Shown here piece by piece: positions 1 through 9,415 of a stretch of 64,000 nt of DNA. This DNA comes from Bradyrhizobium sp. CCGUVB1N3. GTDB lineage: Bacteria; Pseudomonadota; Alphaproteobacteria; Rhizobiales; Xanthobacteraceae. The notes beneath the pieces were generated by a model, which searched no databases, was not told where the DNA came from, and worked only from the letters and a program-made list of their open reading frames with translations. Position 1 is the first letter of the stretch. Each line of letters opens with the position of its first letter. A program made the position numbers and the translations under genes. The DNA lies in NCBI RefSeq assembly GCF_024199925.1, contig NZ_JANADR010000001.1, forward strand, positions 1,736,001 to 1,800,000. The letters run 5' to 3'.

Positions 1-658
1 CTTCGACGTCGAGCTTGATCAGATATTTGCCGCCGGCCGCGACCTTGCCGTCATCGATGAGATTGTCGAGCGCGATAACCGGCACCTGCTCGCCGCCTTG
101 CGAAGGATCGCCGGCAATGCTGAACGCCTCGTGCTTGGTGCCAGAGAGCCGCGCGGTGCCGCGCTCGGCGCCGATCGCGCATTTCATGGTCTCGAAGCGA
201 TTACCGTTGATGCGCGCGTTGTTCGCAAGCTTCGGGTAGTTCTGACCCGACGGCTCGATCGCGATAGCCTGGTGCGCGCCGAACGGCTTGCTTGACACCA
301 GCACGGACCAGTAGCCGTAATTCGCGCCGCAATCGAGCAGCGTGTAATCGACGTCGACGGAGTCCGCGAACAGCAGCTCCAGCTCGTCCTCGTAATTGTA
401 CGAGCGGTTGAGCAGCTTGCTCCAGTAGCCGTCGCCGTAGGGGAATTCGAACACGGCGTCCGGGTTGAGCTTGATCGCGATATTGCGCTCGGGCAGCGTT
501 TTCCGCAGCAGGTTCGCGCAGGCGATGTAGCCCATGTGCGAGAAATGTGAGGAGATCTTCGATCCCGTTACCAGCGCCAAGGCAGCCGTCCGCTCCCACA
601 GGTTGGCTCCTTCAAGAGCCCCTGAAGCGCGGTCAAACTGGATTGGCGCCTGCGCCAT
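1..658 (-). CDS. FkbM-family SAM-dependent methyltransferase (partial, runs off left edge)
   Basis: The visible 219 codons begin at an ATG (658-656) that shares one base with the nuoD stop (TGATG), so translation is probably coupled to nuoD. A Rossmann-type motif I (LLDCGANYGYWS, about residues 107-118) is followed by an acidic strand end (AIAIEPS, 131-137). Near the window edge comes LIKLDVEG, the FkbM signature that normally precedes a His/Glu. FkbM enzymes usually O-methylate sugars or natural products; the substrate here is unknown. Its place directly behind nuoD, in the complex I operon, is the odd feature. The family call is firm from the motifs; a role linked to complex I is only inference. 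Confidence 0.8.
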   Translation of the reverse strand, partial: MAQAPIQFDRASGALEGANLWERTAALALVTGSKISSHFSHMGYIACANLLRKTLPERNIAIKLNPDAVFEFPYGDGYWSKLLNRSYNYEDELELLFADSVDVDYTLLDCGANYGYWSVLVSSKPFGAHQAIAIEPSGQNYPKLANNARINGNRFETMKCAIGAERGTARLSGTKHEAFSIAGDPSQGGEQVPVIALDNLIDDGKVAAGGKYLIKLDVE

Positions 659-1854
659 CACCGATCGACCTCTCCGAACACGATGTCGAGCGAGCCGAGG
701 ATGGCCGAGACGTCGGCGAGCAGATGGCCCCTGCAGATGTGATCCATGGCCTGCAGATGCGCAAAGCCCGGCGCGCGGATCTTGCACTTGTAGGGCTTGT
801 TGGTGCCGTCGGAGACGAGATAGACGCCGAACTCGCCCTTCGGCGCCTCGACCGCCGCATAGACCTCGCCGGCCGGCACATGGACGCCTTCGGTATAGAG
901 CTTGAAGTGATGGATGAGCGCTTCCATCGAGCGCTTCATCTCGCCGCGGCGCGGCGGGGCGACCTTGTTGTCCTCAACGACGACCGGCCCCTGCCCTTCC
1001 GGCGCCTTCAGCTTCTCGATACACTGCTTCATGATGCGCACCGACTGGCGCATCTCTTCCATGCGGATCAGGTAGCGGTCGTAGCAGTCGCCGTTCTTGC
1101 CGATCGGAATATCGAATTCCATCTCGGCATAGCACTCATAGGGCTGCGACTTGCGCAGGTCCCAGGCCGCGCCGGAGCCGCGCACCATCACGCCCGAGAA
1201 ACCCCACTCCCAGGCTTCCTTCAGCGGCACCACGCCGATATCGACGTTGCGCTGCTTGAAGATGCGGTTGGCGGTGAGCAGGCGGTCGAGGTCCTCGACC
1301 ACCTTCAGGAACGGATCGCACCAGGCCTCGATATCGTTGATCAGCTTGGGCGGCAGGTCCTGGTGCACCCCGCCAACGCGGAAGAAGGCTGCGTGCATAC
1401 GGCTGCCCGAGGCGCGCTCGTAGAACACCATCAGCTTCTCGCGCTCCTCGAAGCCCCACAGCGGCGGGGTGAGCGCGCCGACGTCCATCGCCTGCGTGGT
1501 GACGTTGAGAAGATGAGAGAGAATGCGGCCGATCTCGCAATAGAGCACACGGATCAACTGGCCGCGGCGCGGCACCTCGATGCCGAGCAACTTTTCAGCG
1601 GCGAGGCAGAAGGCGTGTTCCTGGTTCATCGGCGCGACATAGTCGAGCCGGTCGAAATACGGGATCGCCTGCAGATAGGTCTTCTGCTCGATCAGCTTTT
1701 CGGTGCCCCGGTGAAGCAGGCCGATATGGGGATCGACGCGGGCGACGACTTCGCCGTCAAGCTCCAGCACCAGACGCAGCACGCCGTGCGCGGCCGGATG
1801 CTGCGGCCCGAAATTGATGGTGAAATTGCGAAGCTGTTCGGGTTGCTCGTTCAT
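658..1854 (-). CDS. nuoD: NADH-quinone oxidoreductase subunit D (49 kDa subunit)
   Basis: The 398-residue protein starts [20 protein letters not shown] and carries [20 protein letters not shown] and the C-terminal [11 protein letters not shown] and DIVFGEVDR blocks typical of NuoD/NDUFS2. It has the family's usual alphaproteobacterial length of about 400 residues. With NuoB it forms part of the quinone-binding cavity at the junction of the peripheral and membrane arms of complex I. Only 2 bp separate the nuoC stop from this start, and the stop overlaps the next gene by one base, so it is an internal cistron of the nuo operon. Confidence 0.98.
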   Translation of the reverse strand: MNEQPEQLRNFTINFGPQHPAAHGVLRLVLELDGEVVARVDPHIGLLHRGTEKLIEQKTYLQAIPYFDRLDYVAPMNQEHAFCLAAEKLLGIEVPRRGQLIRVLYCEIGRILSHLLNVTTQAMDVGALTPPLWGFEEREKLMVFYERASGSRMHAAFFRVGGVHQDLPPKLINDIEAWCDPFLKVVEDLDRLLTANRIFKQRNVDIGVVPLKEAWEWGFSGVMVRGSGAAWDLRKSQPYECYAEMEFDIPIGKNGDCYDRYLIRMEEMRQSVRIMKQCIEKLKAPEGQGPVVVEDNKVAPPRRGEMKRSMEALIHHFKLYTEGVHVPAGEVYAAVEAPKGEFGVYLVSDGTNKPYKCKIRAPGFAHLQAMDHICRGHLLADVSAILGSLDIVFGEVDR

Positions 1855-1856
1855 GA

Positions 1857-2471
1857 TCAGACCTTCGGTCCTGCTTTTTCATCGCCCGGAAGGACCGGAT
1901 AATCGGCTCCCTCCCAAGGAGACAAAAAGTCGAACTTGCGGAATTCCTGGTTGAGCCGAACCGGCTCATACACAACCCGCTTCTCCTGGTCGTCGTAGCG
2001 GACCTCGACGAAGCCGGTGAGCGGGAAGTCCTTGCGCAGCGGATGCCCCTCAAAACCGTAATCGGTGAGGAGGCGGCGCATGTCGGGATGGCCGACGAAG
2101 ATCACGCCGTAAAGATCGTAAGTCTCGCGCTCGAACCAGTCGGCGCCGGGAAACACCTCGATCAGCGACGGCACCTGGGTGGTCTCGTCGGCCTGGGCCT
2201 TGAGCCGGATCCGGGTGTTCAACGTCGGCGACATCAGATGATAGACGACGTCGAAACGCTTCTCGCGCGACGGATGATCCACCGCCGTGATGTCGGTGAA
2301 GTTGATGAAGCGGCAGTTCGGATCGTCGCGGAGGTACTTGACCACCTCGACGATCTTGGCGGCCTCGACCTCCACCGTGAGCTGGTTGAAGGCGACCGTG
2401 TGACCGGTGGCGGCGCCCGGAAGCGCGCTAACGATCGTTTGCCCAAGGGCGTCGAGCTTGCCGTCGTCCAT
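1857..2471 (-). CDS. nuoC: NADH-quinone oxidoreductase subunit C (30 kDa subunit)
   Basis: This 204-residue protein begins [20 protein letters not shown] at the ATG at 2471. The longer open frame upstream only shadows nuoB, so this start is preferred. The conserved NuoC signature ([20 protein letters not shown], then [20 protein letters not shown]) lies in the second half. NuoC is a separate protein here, not the NuoCD fusion of enterics. It is a peripheral-arm subunit that packs against NuoD. It lies 11 bp after nuoB and 2 bp before nuoD in the same transcript. Confidence 0.98.
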   Translation of the reverse strand: MDDGKLDALGQTIVSALPGAATGHTVAFNQLTVEVEAAKIVEVVKYLRDDPNCRFINFTDITAVDHPSREKRFDVVYHLMSPTLNTRIRLKAQADETTQVPSLIEVFPGADWFERETYDLYGVIFVGHPDMRRLLTDYGFEGHPLRKDFPLTGFVEVRYDDQEKRVVYEPVRLNQEFRKFDFLSPWEGADYPVLPGDEKAGPKV

Positions 2472-2482
2472 GACGTAAAACC

Positions 2483-3073
2483 TTAGCGTTCGATGGTGCC
2501 GGTGCGCCGGATCTTCTTTTGCAGCAGCAGCACGCCGTAGAGCAGCGCTTCCGCCGTGGGCGGACAGCCCGGCACATAGATGTCGATCGGCACGATGCGG
2601 TCGCAGCCCCGCACGACCGAGTAGGAATAGTGATAGTAGCCGCCGCCATTGGCGCAGGAGCCCATCGAGATGACGTAGCGCGGCTCCGGCATCTGGTCGT
2701 AGACCTTGCGCAGCGCCGGGGCCATCTTGTTGGTCAGGGTGCCTGCGACGATCATCACGTCGGACTGGCGCGGCGAGGCACGCGGCGCAAAGCCGAAGCG
2801 CTCGACGTCGTAGCGCGGCATCGAGACCTGCATCATCTCGACCGCGCAGCAGGCGAGACCGAAGGTCATCCACATCAGCGAACCGGTGCGCGCCCAGGTG
2901 ATGAGGTCATCGGTCGCGGCGACGAAGAAGCCCTTGTCGGACAGCTCGTGATTGACCTCGAGGAAGAATGGATCGTTCGCACCGACCGGCTTGCCGGTCG
3001 ACGGATCCAGAATGCCCTTCGGGGCCGGCGCGAGAACCGGACCGGCGGACGGTGTGGCAGGGTTCAATCCCAT
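2483..3073 (-). CDS. nuoB: NADH-quinone oxidoreductase subunit B (PSST, N2 cluster)
   Basis: NuoB holds the terminal [4Fe-4S] cluster N2, which reduces quinone. Cluster ligands are visible in [10 protein letters not shown] (two adjacent Cys), GSCANGGG and [12 protein letters not shown]. The start is set at the ATG at 3073 ([13 protein letters not shown]), giving 196 residues; an upstream in-frame start would lengthen the overlap with nuoA. The gene overlaps the nuoA stop by about 10 bp, which suggests coupled translation. The N-terminal extension of about 50 residues before the conserved core is usual in rhizobial NuoB. Confidence 0.97.
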   Translation of the reverse strand: MGLNPATPSAGPVLAPAPKGILDPSTGKPVGANDPFFLEVNHELSDKGFFVAATDDLITWARTGSLMWMTFGLACCAVEMMQVSMPRYDVERFGFAPRASPRQSDVMIVAGTLTNKMAPALRKVYDQMPEPRYVISMGSCANGGGYYHYSYSVVRGCDRIVPIDIYVPGCPPTAEALLYGVLLLQKKIRRTGTIER

Positions 3074-3429
3074 TCGAGTGCCCCTTTCTTCCATTCATAG
3101 GCAAACCCCACCGTCAGCACGGCGAGGAACACCACCATGGACCAGAAGCCGGTCGCACCAAGCTTTCCGAACGCGACTGCCCAGGGGAACAGGAACGCCA
3201 CCTCAAGGTCGAAGATGATGAAGAGGATGGCGACCAGGTAGAAGCGGACGTCGAACTTCATCCGGGCGTCGTCGAAGGCGTTGAAACCGCACTCATACGC
3301 CGACAGCTTTTCCGGATCCGGCTGCTGGAAGGCCACGATGAAGGGGGCGATCAGCAGCACGAGGCCAATCAGGCCCGCTACCCCTATAAAGACGACAAGT
3401 GGAAGATAGTTCTGCAGAATGCCGCTCAT
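3064..3429 (-). CDS. nuoA: NADH-quinone oxidoreductase subunit A (ND3)
   Basis: This is a 121-residue membrane subunit with three predicted transmembrane helices. It carries the invariant ND3 loop ([15 protein letters not shown]) with its cysteine, and the [12 protein letters not shown] motif in helix 2. The start [10 protein letters not shown] at 3429 fits the family length; the open frame upstream has no coding character. It is the first gene of the nuo operon. The 265 bp upstream (3430-3694) must hold the operon promoter, but no canonical -35/-10 pair was convincing. Confidence 0.97.
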   Translation of the reverse strand: MSGILQNYLPLVVFIGVAGLIGLVLLIAPFIVAFQQPDPEKLSAYECGFNAFDDARMKFDVRFYLVAILFIIFDLEVAFLFPWAVAFGKLGATGFWSMVVFLAVLTVGFAYEWKKGALEWD

Positions 3430-3694
3430 TGGCACGCCCTTTTTCCCGCAAGCCTCGGGTGGCTCGCGGATTCGTCCCGATTTGGAATTGTTCTGAGCCT
3501 TAGCGCAGTGCACCAAAGGGTGCAAGACACGCTGTTTTTAGGCCCTTTGCCGCCCCCAGAACAGTGGAAATCCCGGAATCGCCCCGCGGCTGGTATGGAG
3601 CAGAACGGCCGCCCCAGCAAGGGCATCCCTGTCGGCCTCCTCCACCATCGACGGACGCTCCACGCGGAGCACGTCCACCCGCGGCTCGGGATGT

Positions 3695-3901
3695 CTAGGA
3701 CGGCTTTGCTGTCCTGCTACGACGCAGCCAGGCCCAGGGAATGACGAGCACGGGAAGGCCAACCGTCACCCAGGCGACATATTTGCCGATCTCGCCCCAC
3801 AGCAGCGCGGCGAGCAGGCCGATCGAGGTCGCTGCCGCGATCAGAATCGGCGCGACGAAGACCCGTAGCCACGGGCGCGAGCGAAGGGGCGAGCCATGCA
3901 T
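3695..3901 (-). CDS. small two-helix membrane protein downstream of fegB-like gene
   Basis: This 68-residue protein has two hydrophobic stretches (VFVAPILIAAATSIGLLAAL and VAWVTVGLPVLVIPWAW) and a basic C-terminus. The ATG at 3901 overlaps the stop of the PepSY gene by one base (TGATG); a GTG at 3904 is the alternative start. The coupling suggests it belongs to the siderophore-uptake operon. Small membrane proteins often accompany PepSY/TonB-receptor pairs, but no known family was recognised. Confidence 0.7.
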   Translation of the reverse strand: MHGSPLRSRPWLRVFVAPILIAAATSIGLLAALLWGEIGKYVAWVTVGLPVLVIPWAWLRRSRTAKPS

Positions 3902-5037
3902 CACAACGGGACCGGGGCTCGTTTCGCGAATGCGTCGGCGCGGGCCGGCCGCCGCTTTCGCCGCCGCACCAGCCAGAGGTAGAGGCCGCTGCCGATCACG
4001 ATCATCGTGAGCACGTCAAGCGCGGCCCAGATCACCTTCAGCGGCATACCGCCATAGTTGCCGAAATGCAGCGGTTGCGAAATCAAGAGCGCCTGAAGGT
4101 AGACCGGGAGCGCCCGGCTGTCGGCGACTTCCCCGGTCTCCCCGTCCAGCAACACGGGCTTCAGCAGGCGCGCCGTGAGGGCGGTATCGCCGCGCATGAA
4201 CGCCGCGAAATGGTGCGACGACGTGAATGGGGTACCCGGGAAAGCGATGAAGGCGATGTCCATGCCGGGTGCGGCCGCCCTGGCGCGGGCGACGACGCCG
4301 TCGAGCGAAGCCAGATGCACCGGCGGCGGCTTGCCGGCATAGGGCGCGACCATGCTGGCGAGCTCGGTCGCCTTCCATTGGTCGAGCATCAGCTCGGCCC
4401 AGGTGTTGATCACGCCAGTCAGCCCGACCACCAGAGCCCACACCACCGTCACCACGCCGATCAGATTGTGCCAGTCGAGCCAGACCACACGGCGCGCGGC
4501 GGGGTAGCGGATGGTTGCAAAGCGCAGGCGGCGGGTGAACGGCCAGTACAGCACCACGCCGGAGATGATGGCGACCGCGAACAAGAGCCCCATCGCACCG
4601 AGAAACAGCTTTCCGGCCTGGCCGGCGAACATATCGGTGTGCAGCTTGAGCACGATCAGCATCGGCCCGACACCGACGGGTCCGAGCAGCCTGGCCGAGA
4701 CCGCATCGAAGGCGCGCACGGTGGCGTTGTCCGGCGGGCCGTCCGGCGCGCTGTTGGTGAATGCGAACACGATCCCGGGTTCGTCCTTGTCCCAGGAGAT
4801 ATATTGCAGCACCCGGCCCGGATCGGCAGCGAGCGCGGCGTCGGCGACCGCCTGGGTCGTCGCACGCGCCGCGCCCGCGTGAGCTTCGGGCTGGGGGGCA
4901 TAGCCCAGAAGCTCGTCGAGCTCGTGATGGAAGATCAGCGGCAGTCCGGTCAGGCAGAGCAGGAGCAGAAACACGGTCGAGATCAGGCTGGTCCAGGTGT
5001 GGACCACGGACCAGAGCCTGACGGTGCGCGCCTTCAC
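3901..5037 (-). CDS. fegB: PepSY-associated TM protein (FegB-like), siderophore uptake operon
   Basis: This inner-membrane protein has four main helices and PepSY-type periplasmic regions. It opens VKARTVRLWSVVHTWTSL with a first helix (STVFLLLLCLTGLPLIF) and a histidine-containing region (LIFHHELDELLGY) typical of the PiuB/PepSY_TM family, thought to act in ferric-siderophore reduction or release. The start is put at GTG 5037, 22 bp after the receptor stop and preceded by GAGGGGAT; the longer frame would overlap the receptor gene. The symbol rests on context and resemblance to the B. japonicum fegAB operon and is less certain than the family call. Confidence 0.85.
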   Translation of the reverse strand: MKARTVRLWSVVHTWTSLISTVFLLLLCLTGLPLIFHHELDELLGYAPQPEAHAGAARATTQAVADAALAADPGRVLQYISWDKDEPGIVFAFTNSAPDGPPDNATVRAFDAVSARLLGPVGVGPMLIVLKLHTDMFAGQAGKLFLGAMGLLFAVAIISGVVLYWPFTRRLRFATIRYPAARRVVWLDWHNLIGVVTVVWALVVGLTGVINTWAELMLDQWKATELASMVAPYAGKPPPVHLASLDGVVARARAAAPGMDIAFIAFPGTPFTSSHHFAAFMRGDTALTARLLKPVLLDGETGEVADSRALPVYLQALLISQPLHFGNYGGMPLKVIWAALDVLTMIVIGSGLYLWLVRRRKRRPARADAFAKRAPVPL

Positions 5038-5059
5038 GCCGCGATCCCCTCGCCTGCCC

Positions 5060-7333
5060 TCACCATTTATAGGACACGCTGGCGGTGACGCGCCGGCGGT
5101 CGCCGTAGAAGCAGGCCCCTTCCGAGGCGCAGCTCGCGACATAGATCTTGTCGGTCAGGTTGATGACGTTGATCGCCGTGCGCCAGTTCTGCCATTCGTA
5201 ATGGACCGCGAGATCGCCGAGCACGACCGCGGGAACCTCGAGTGTGTTGGCAGCGTCGGCCCAGGACGAGCCGACGTAGCGCACGCCCCCGCCGAAGCCG
5301 AAGCCCGCCAGCGGTCCCTCCTTGAACGTGTAGTCGGCCCAGCCTGACACCAGGAGCTCTGGCGTGTTGGTCGGCGTCTTGCCGATCAGCGATGAATCCA
5401 GGTCCTTGCTGGTGAAGAGATGATAGCTGGTGAAGGCGCCGATCAGCTTCAGCTCCTTCGTGACATTGGCCACCGCCTCGAGCTCGATGCCGCGCGAGGT
5501 GACCTCGCCGGTCTGGTTCTGCAACAACACATTTGACGGATCGGTGGTCAGTGCGTTCTGGCGCTTCAGGTCGAAGGCCGAGACCGTGAAGTAACCATCG
5601 AACCATTTCGGCTGCACCTTCAGGCCGACCTCGACCTGCTTGCCGGTTTCCGGCAGGAGCAACTGGTTGCTTGCATTGAGGCCAATGACCGGATTGTAGC
5701 TCGTCGCATAGGAGATGTAGGGCGCAATTCCGTTGTCGAAATTGTAGATCAGCCCGGCGCGCCCGCTGAACTTGCTGTCGTCGCGCTGGCCGACGATGGC
5801 GCCGCTGTCACGGGCGGCCTGCGTCGTCTCGACCCAGTCGTTGCGGCCGCTCAGCACCAGCGTGAAATTGCCGAGCTTCATCTGGTCCTGAAGATAGGTG
5901 CCGGCCTGCTTCTGCGTGATCAGGTAGTTGCGGAAAGGCGAGGTCGGCAACGGAACCTCGGCTGCGCCGTAAGAGGGGTTGAGGACGTTGATCGAGGGCA
6001 CGCCGAACCCGAAGGCCTGGTAGTCGTCGATCTGGTAGCCCTTCAGATCGACGCCGAACAGCATGGTGTGCTTCACCGGACCGGTGTTGAAACGGTACTC
6101 CAGCTGGTTGTCGAGATCGGCCTGGTTGGCGGTGTCCTTCGCATACCAATTGTAGCGGGCGAGCGAGCCTGTGTTGACGTTTGTCCAACCGCTGCCGACG
6201 TAGCCTCGATAGGTCAAATCGACATGCGCGAAACGCGCATTCTGCCGGAACGTCAAATCGTCGGTGAGATTGCGCTCGAACTGGTAGCCGAGCATCTCCT
6301 GCTCGCGCGTGAACTTGTCCACGCTGGGATCGCCGGCGAAGAAGCTGGTCGGGATCTTGCCGAACGGCGCGCTCGTCACCGTACCCTTGTAGGGCAGGAA
6401 GTTGATGCCGCGGGTATCGGTCTTGGAGGCCGAGGCAAGGACCGTGAAGGTCGTGTCGGCGTCCGGCTTCCAGGTGACGGACGGTGCGATGAAGTAGTTG
6501 TTGTCGGGTGTGAAGTTGACCTGCGTGTCGCCGTTCCTGACCTCACCGACGACGCGGTAGAACAGCTTGCCGTCCTGGGGCTGCGTCACGACGGGACCAC
6601 CGACGTCGAAGCCGACATAGGCGTTGCCGAAATTGTTGACCCCGGTCTCGATGTAGCGGATCGGCTCGGTTGGCGGCAGCTTGCTGATGACGTTGACAAT
6701 GCCGCTCGGGCTCGATCCGCCATAGAGCACCGCAGACGGACCGCGCAGCACTTCGATGCGCTCCATGTTGGATGGCGGAAGCCGCCAGCTCGCATAGGCC
6801 GTGTAGAACAGCTGCACGCCGTCGAGGAACAGTCCGATGTCGTCCGACTTGAAGCCGCGGATCAGCCACCAGTCGTTGCGGGTGTCGGCGCCGAAGGTAC
6901 CGGCGCGCACGCCGGCGGTGTAGCGCAGGGCTTCGTCCAGCTTGGTCGGCTTCTGGTCGCGGATCTGCTCGGCGCCGATGACCGACACCGATTGCGGCGT
7001 CTCCATGATCGGCGTGTTGGTCTTGGTGCCGGACGAGCTGCGGCCCGCGACATAACCATGAACCGGGCCGCGCGGCGTCTCGACGAATCCGACATTGCGC
7101 TCAGGCTGCGGCTTTCGCTCGTTCGCGCTCTGCGCTGCCCGCGGCGTTCGCCGCGTCGCCGCGGCCGCCGCACGGCGGCGGGGCTCGGGCGAAGCCACGG
7201 CAACCGGCGGCAAGGCTTGCGCGCCGCTCTGCGACGAGGATCCCGAGGATTGAGCGACCGAAGCTTGCGGCAACAGTACCAAAGCGGACGCGGTCGCAAG
7301 TCCCGCCGACCGCAGCATTCCAAGACAGTTCAA
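5060..7333 (-). CDS. fegA: TonB-dependent siderophore (ferrichrome-type) receptor, FegA-like
   Basis: This is a 757-residue outer-membrane receptor. A signal peptide (to about SVAQS, residue 29) and an Arg/Pro-rich linker precede the plug domain, which contains ETPQSVSVIGAEQIRDQ, RGFKSDDIGLFLDG and IEVLRGPSAVLYGGSSPSGI. The 22-strand barrel ends in VTASVSYKW with a terminal aromatic residue. Together these are diagnostic of FhuA/FpvA-class TonB receptors. It is the first gene of an operon with the PepSY protein. An ICE-like motif 123 bp upstream implies control by Irr. Ferrichrome specificity is inferred only from resemblance to FegA. Confidence 0.93.
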   Translation of the reverse strand: MNCLGMLRSAGLATASALVLLPQASVAQSSGSSSQSGAQALPPVAVASPEPRRRAAAAATRRTPRAAQSANERKPQPERNVGFVETPRGPVHGYVAGRSSSGTKTNTPIMETPQSVSVIGAEQIRDQKPTKLDEALRYTAGVRAGTFGADTRNDWWLIRGFKSDDIGLFLDGVQLFYTAYASWRLPPSNMERIEVLRGPSAVLYGGSSPSGIVNVISKLPPTEPIRYIETGVNNFGNAYVGFDVGGPVVTQPQDGKLFYRVVGEVRNGDTQVNFTPDNNYFIAPSVTWKPDADTTFTVLASASKTDTRGINFLPYKGTVTSAPFGKIPTSFFAGDPSVDKFTREQEMLGYQFERNLTDDLTFRQNARFAHVDLTYRGYVGSGWTNVNTGSLARYNWYAKDTANQADLDNQLEYRFNTGPVKHTMLFGVDLKGYQIDDYQAFGFGVPSINVLNPSYGAAEVPLPTSPFRNYLITQKQAGTYLQDQMKLGNFTLVLSGRNDWVETTQAARDSGAIVGQRDDSKFSGRAGLIYNFDNGIAPYISYATSYNPVIGLNASNQLLLPETGKQVEVGLKVQPKWFDGYFTVSAFDLKRQNALTTDPSNVLLQNQTGEVTSRGIELEAVANVTKELKLIGAFTSYHLFTSKDLDSSLIGKTPTNTPELLVSGWADYTFKEGPLAGFGFGGGVRYVGSSWADAANTLEVPAVVLGDLAVHYEWQNWRTAINVINLTDKIYVASCASEGACFYGDRRRVTASVSYKW

Positions 7334-7455
7334 CGCACCACCCCAACCTGCAACGTTTGTTGTTCCATGCCGAAAGTGCGAATGACGACATGCGTTGCGG
7401 CGACGCTTAAGCGAGCGCGTGCGGAAGACCTAATTGAATGCCTCTTAGAAGAGCT

Positions 7456-7472
7456 CTTAGAATTTTTCCAAA
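7456..7472 (-). promoter_or_regulatory. candidate iron control element (ICE, Irr-binding) upstream of fegA-like gene
   Basis: CTTAGAATTTTTCCAAA matches the rhizobial ICE consensus TTTAGAA-N3-TTCTAAA at 12 of 14 positions. It lies 123 bp upstream of the receptor start. A further partial half-site (CTTAGAA, 7444-7450) and the palindrome AAGAGCTCTT (7449-7458) adjoin it. In Bradyrhizobium, Irr binds such sites and either represses or activates depending on their distance from the promoter. Confidence 0.65.
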
Positions 7473-7500
7473 ATGAACGCGTCGAAAACCGGTCGGACGA

Positions 7501-8016
7501 TCAGTCCGGATCCTTTTCCGCATCCAACATCTCTTCGGCGGCTGCAGTCAGGCGATCGATCTGCGCCAGCAGCGAGTCGAGCTCGTCCTTGCTCAACTGC
7601 TGCAGCAGGCGCCGATTGCGCTCCTGCGCGCTGGCAACGATTGCGTCATGTGCGGCGAGCCCTGCCTTGGTCAGCGAGATCAGCACCTCGCGGCTGTCGT
7701 GCGGATTGGGCGTCTTCGCGATCAGCTTGCGTGACGACAGGCCCGCGAGTGCGCGGCTGATCTGTCCCTTGTCTTGCCCCACCGCTTCGGCGAGCCGCGC
7801 CACGCTCATCGGCGGACGCCGGCCAAGCGAGGCGACGAGGCCGAACTCCACCGAGTTCAATCCGGCGACGCGCTTGTAGCGCAGGATGGCGCCGCGCTTG
7901 AGCAGATTGGCAAGCACCATCAGCCGCGATGACAGCATCACGGTGATCGGCGCGGGCACCGCGCTCTCGTCCATGTCGGGCGACATCCGCCCGCCTCTGC
8001 TCGGCTTCTGGCTCAT
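7501..8016 (-). CDS. MarR-family transcriptional regulator
   Basis: This is a 171-residue winged-helix protein starting MSQKPSRGGRMSPD. The recognition region (RPPMSVARLAEAVGQDKGQISRALAGLSSRKLI, read in parts) and the wing (KTPNPHDSREVLISLTKAG) are typical of MarR. It is transcribed divergently from the Rieske oxygenase gene, with 174 bp between the two starts. MarR proteins next to aromatic-degradation genes usually repress them and respond to the substrate, so local control of the oxygenase and transporter is the likely role. The much longer open frame upstream is non-coding. Confidence 0.92.
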   Translation of the reverse strand: MSQKPSRGGRMSPDMDESAVPAPITVMLSSRLMVLANLLKRGAILRYKRVAGLNSVEFGLVASLGRRPPMSVARLAEAVGQDKGQISRALAGLSSRKLIAKTPNPHDSREVLISLTKAGLAAHDAIVASAQERNRRLLQQLSKDELDSLLAQIDRLTAAAEEMLDAEKDPD

Positions 8017-8097
8017 GCGCCACCTCTGCCAACAAACAAACGGCCTGCCAAGGGGCGGCGGCGTGGCACTTGAAATGATTGTTAGAGGCATTCGCAA

Positions 8098-8145
8098 TAT
8101 CGTTGACATTGTCATCGATCTATCGTTGACTTCCGCAATCAACGA
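8098..8145. promoter_or_regulatory. candidate operator: direct and inverted repeats between marR and Rieske genes
   Basis: TATCGTTGAC occurs twice (8098-8107 and 8121-8130). The second copy is part of an inverted repeat, TCGTTGA (8123-8129) and TCAACGA (8139-8145), with a 9-nt spacer. Both copies contain TTGAC, so the -35 region of the Rieske promoter may be covered. This is a natural target for the divergent MarR protein. Confidence 0.5.
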
Positions 8146-8190
8146 AGAATACGACCCGGCGGCCGGAGAGCTGCGGGCGGGAGGAACGGC

Positions 8191-9380
8191 ATGACCATCA
8201 CCCAGCGCGACCGCGATCTCGGCACGGCCTATGCGATGCGGGAAGCAAGCACGCGCACCGAGCTGACCTCGGTCGCGCGCGGCACGCCGATGGGCGAACT
8301 GCTCCGCCGCTACTGGCACCCCGTCGGCCTCGTCAGTGACGCCACCGACACGCCGAGGAAAGTCCGCGCGCTCGGCGAGGACCTCGTCCTGTTCCGCGAC
8401 AAGCATGGCCGGCCGGGCCTGTTGCACGCGCGCTGCTGCCACCGCGGCACCACGCTCTACTACGGCAAGGTCGAGGAGGATGGCATCCGCTGCTGCTATC
8501 ACGGCTGGAAGTTCGACACGGAAGGCCACTGCCTCGAGCAGCCCTGCGAGCCCGACAGCGGGCAATTCAAGGACAAGGTGCGCCAGCCCTGGTATCCGGT
8601 CGAGGAACGCTACGGGCTGATCTTCGCCTATATGGGCCCGGCCGAGAAACGCCCGGTCCTGCCGGCCTACGAATGCCTGGAGACCATGGACGAGGGTGAA
8701 CTCGTCGAGGCCGATGACTCCTCGATCGGCGGCGGGGGACCCGCCATCATCCCCTGCAACTGGCTCCAGCATTTCGAGAACGTGGTCGATCCCTACCACG
8801 TGCCGGTGCTGCACGGCTCGTTCTCAGGCCCGCAATTCACCAACATGATGGCCTCGATCCCGGAGGTGAAATTCGAGAAATCGCCGCGCGGAGTCCTCGT
8901 GCGCTCGGAACGCAGGCAGGACGACGGCAAGGTGTTCTACCGCGTCAGCGAGGCGGCGCTGCCAACCTTACGCGTCGTGCCGAACCCGCGCGTCGCGCAG
9001 TTCGCCCGCGTCGAGTCGATCGGCTGGGTGCTTCCGATCGACGACATTTCTTTCCGCATTTGTGTCGCGGGACGGGTGAAGCATGCCGGCGACATCAGCC
9101 GCATGCGCTCGAAGTTCAACGGAAAATTCTGGTGGGACATGAGTGAGGCCGAGCACCAGCAGTTTCCCGGCGACTACGAAGCCCAGGTCGGCCAGGGCCC
9201 CGTGACCATTCACTCCGAGGAGCATTTCGGCCAGAGCGACCGCGGCATCCTGATGATCCGGCGCATGCTGACCGATCAACTCGAGGCGCTCGCCGCAGGC
9301 CGCGACCGATCGGCGTCTCCTTCGATCCCAGCGCGCCGCCGGTCGCATTCGAAGCGGGGAATTACATCCGCGACAGGTGA
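8191..9380 (+). pseudogene. Rieske non-heme iron oxygenase, frameshifted near the 3' end
   Basis: This is a phthalate-dioxygenase-like large subunit that would oxygenate an aromatic substrate. The Rieske ligands are in ARCCHRG and RCCYHGWKFD. The mononuclear iron site is in HFENVVDPYHVPVLHGS. The frame is intact to about residue 372. There a single base is missing (9304-9308, GACCGAT). Restoring one base gives the family's usual ending (DPIGVSFDPSAPP, then EAGNYIRDR) and a stop at 9378-9380. Without it the frame runs through the intergenic gap into the transporter. Because the lost tail is only about 23 residues, the protein may still be active, or the shift may be a sequencing error. Confidence 0.8.
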
Positions 9381-9415
9381 GAGACCAAAACCAATGACAA
9401 CAATAAATACATATT

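Noticed and set aside
547..1902. Long plus-strand open frame (451 codons) over nuoD
   Set aside because: It is antisense to the well-supported nuoD gene and reflects GC-rich third positions; the translation has no domain character.
3538..3690. Short minus-strand frame after the small FegB-neighbour gene
   Set aside because: No ribosome site, no recognisable domain and weak coding character.
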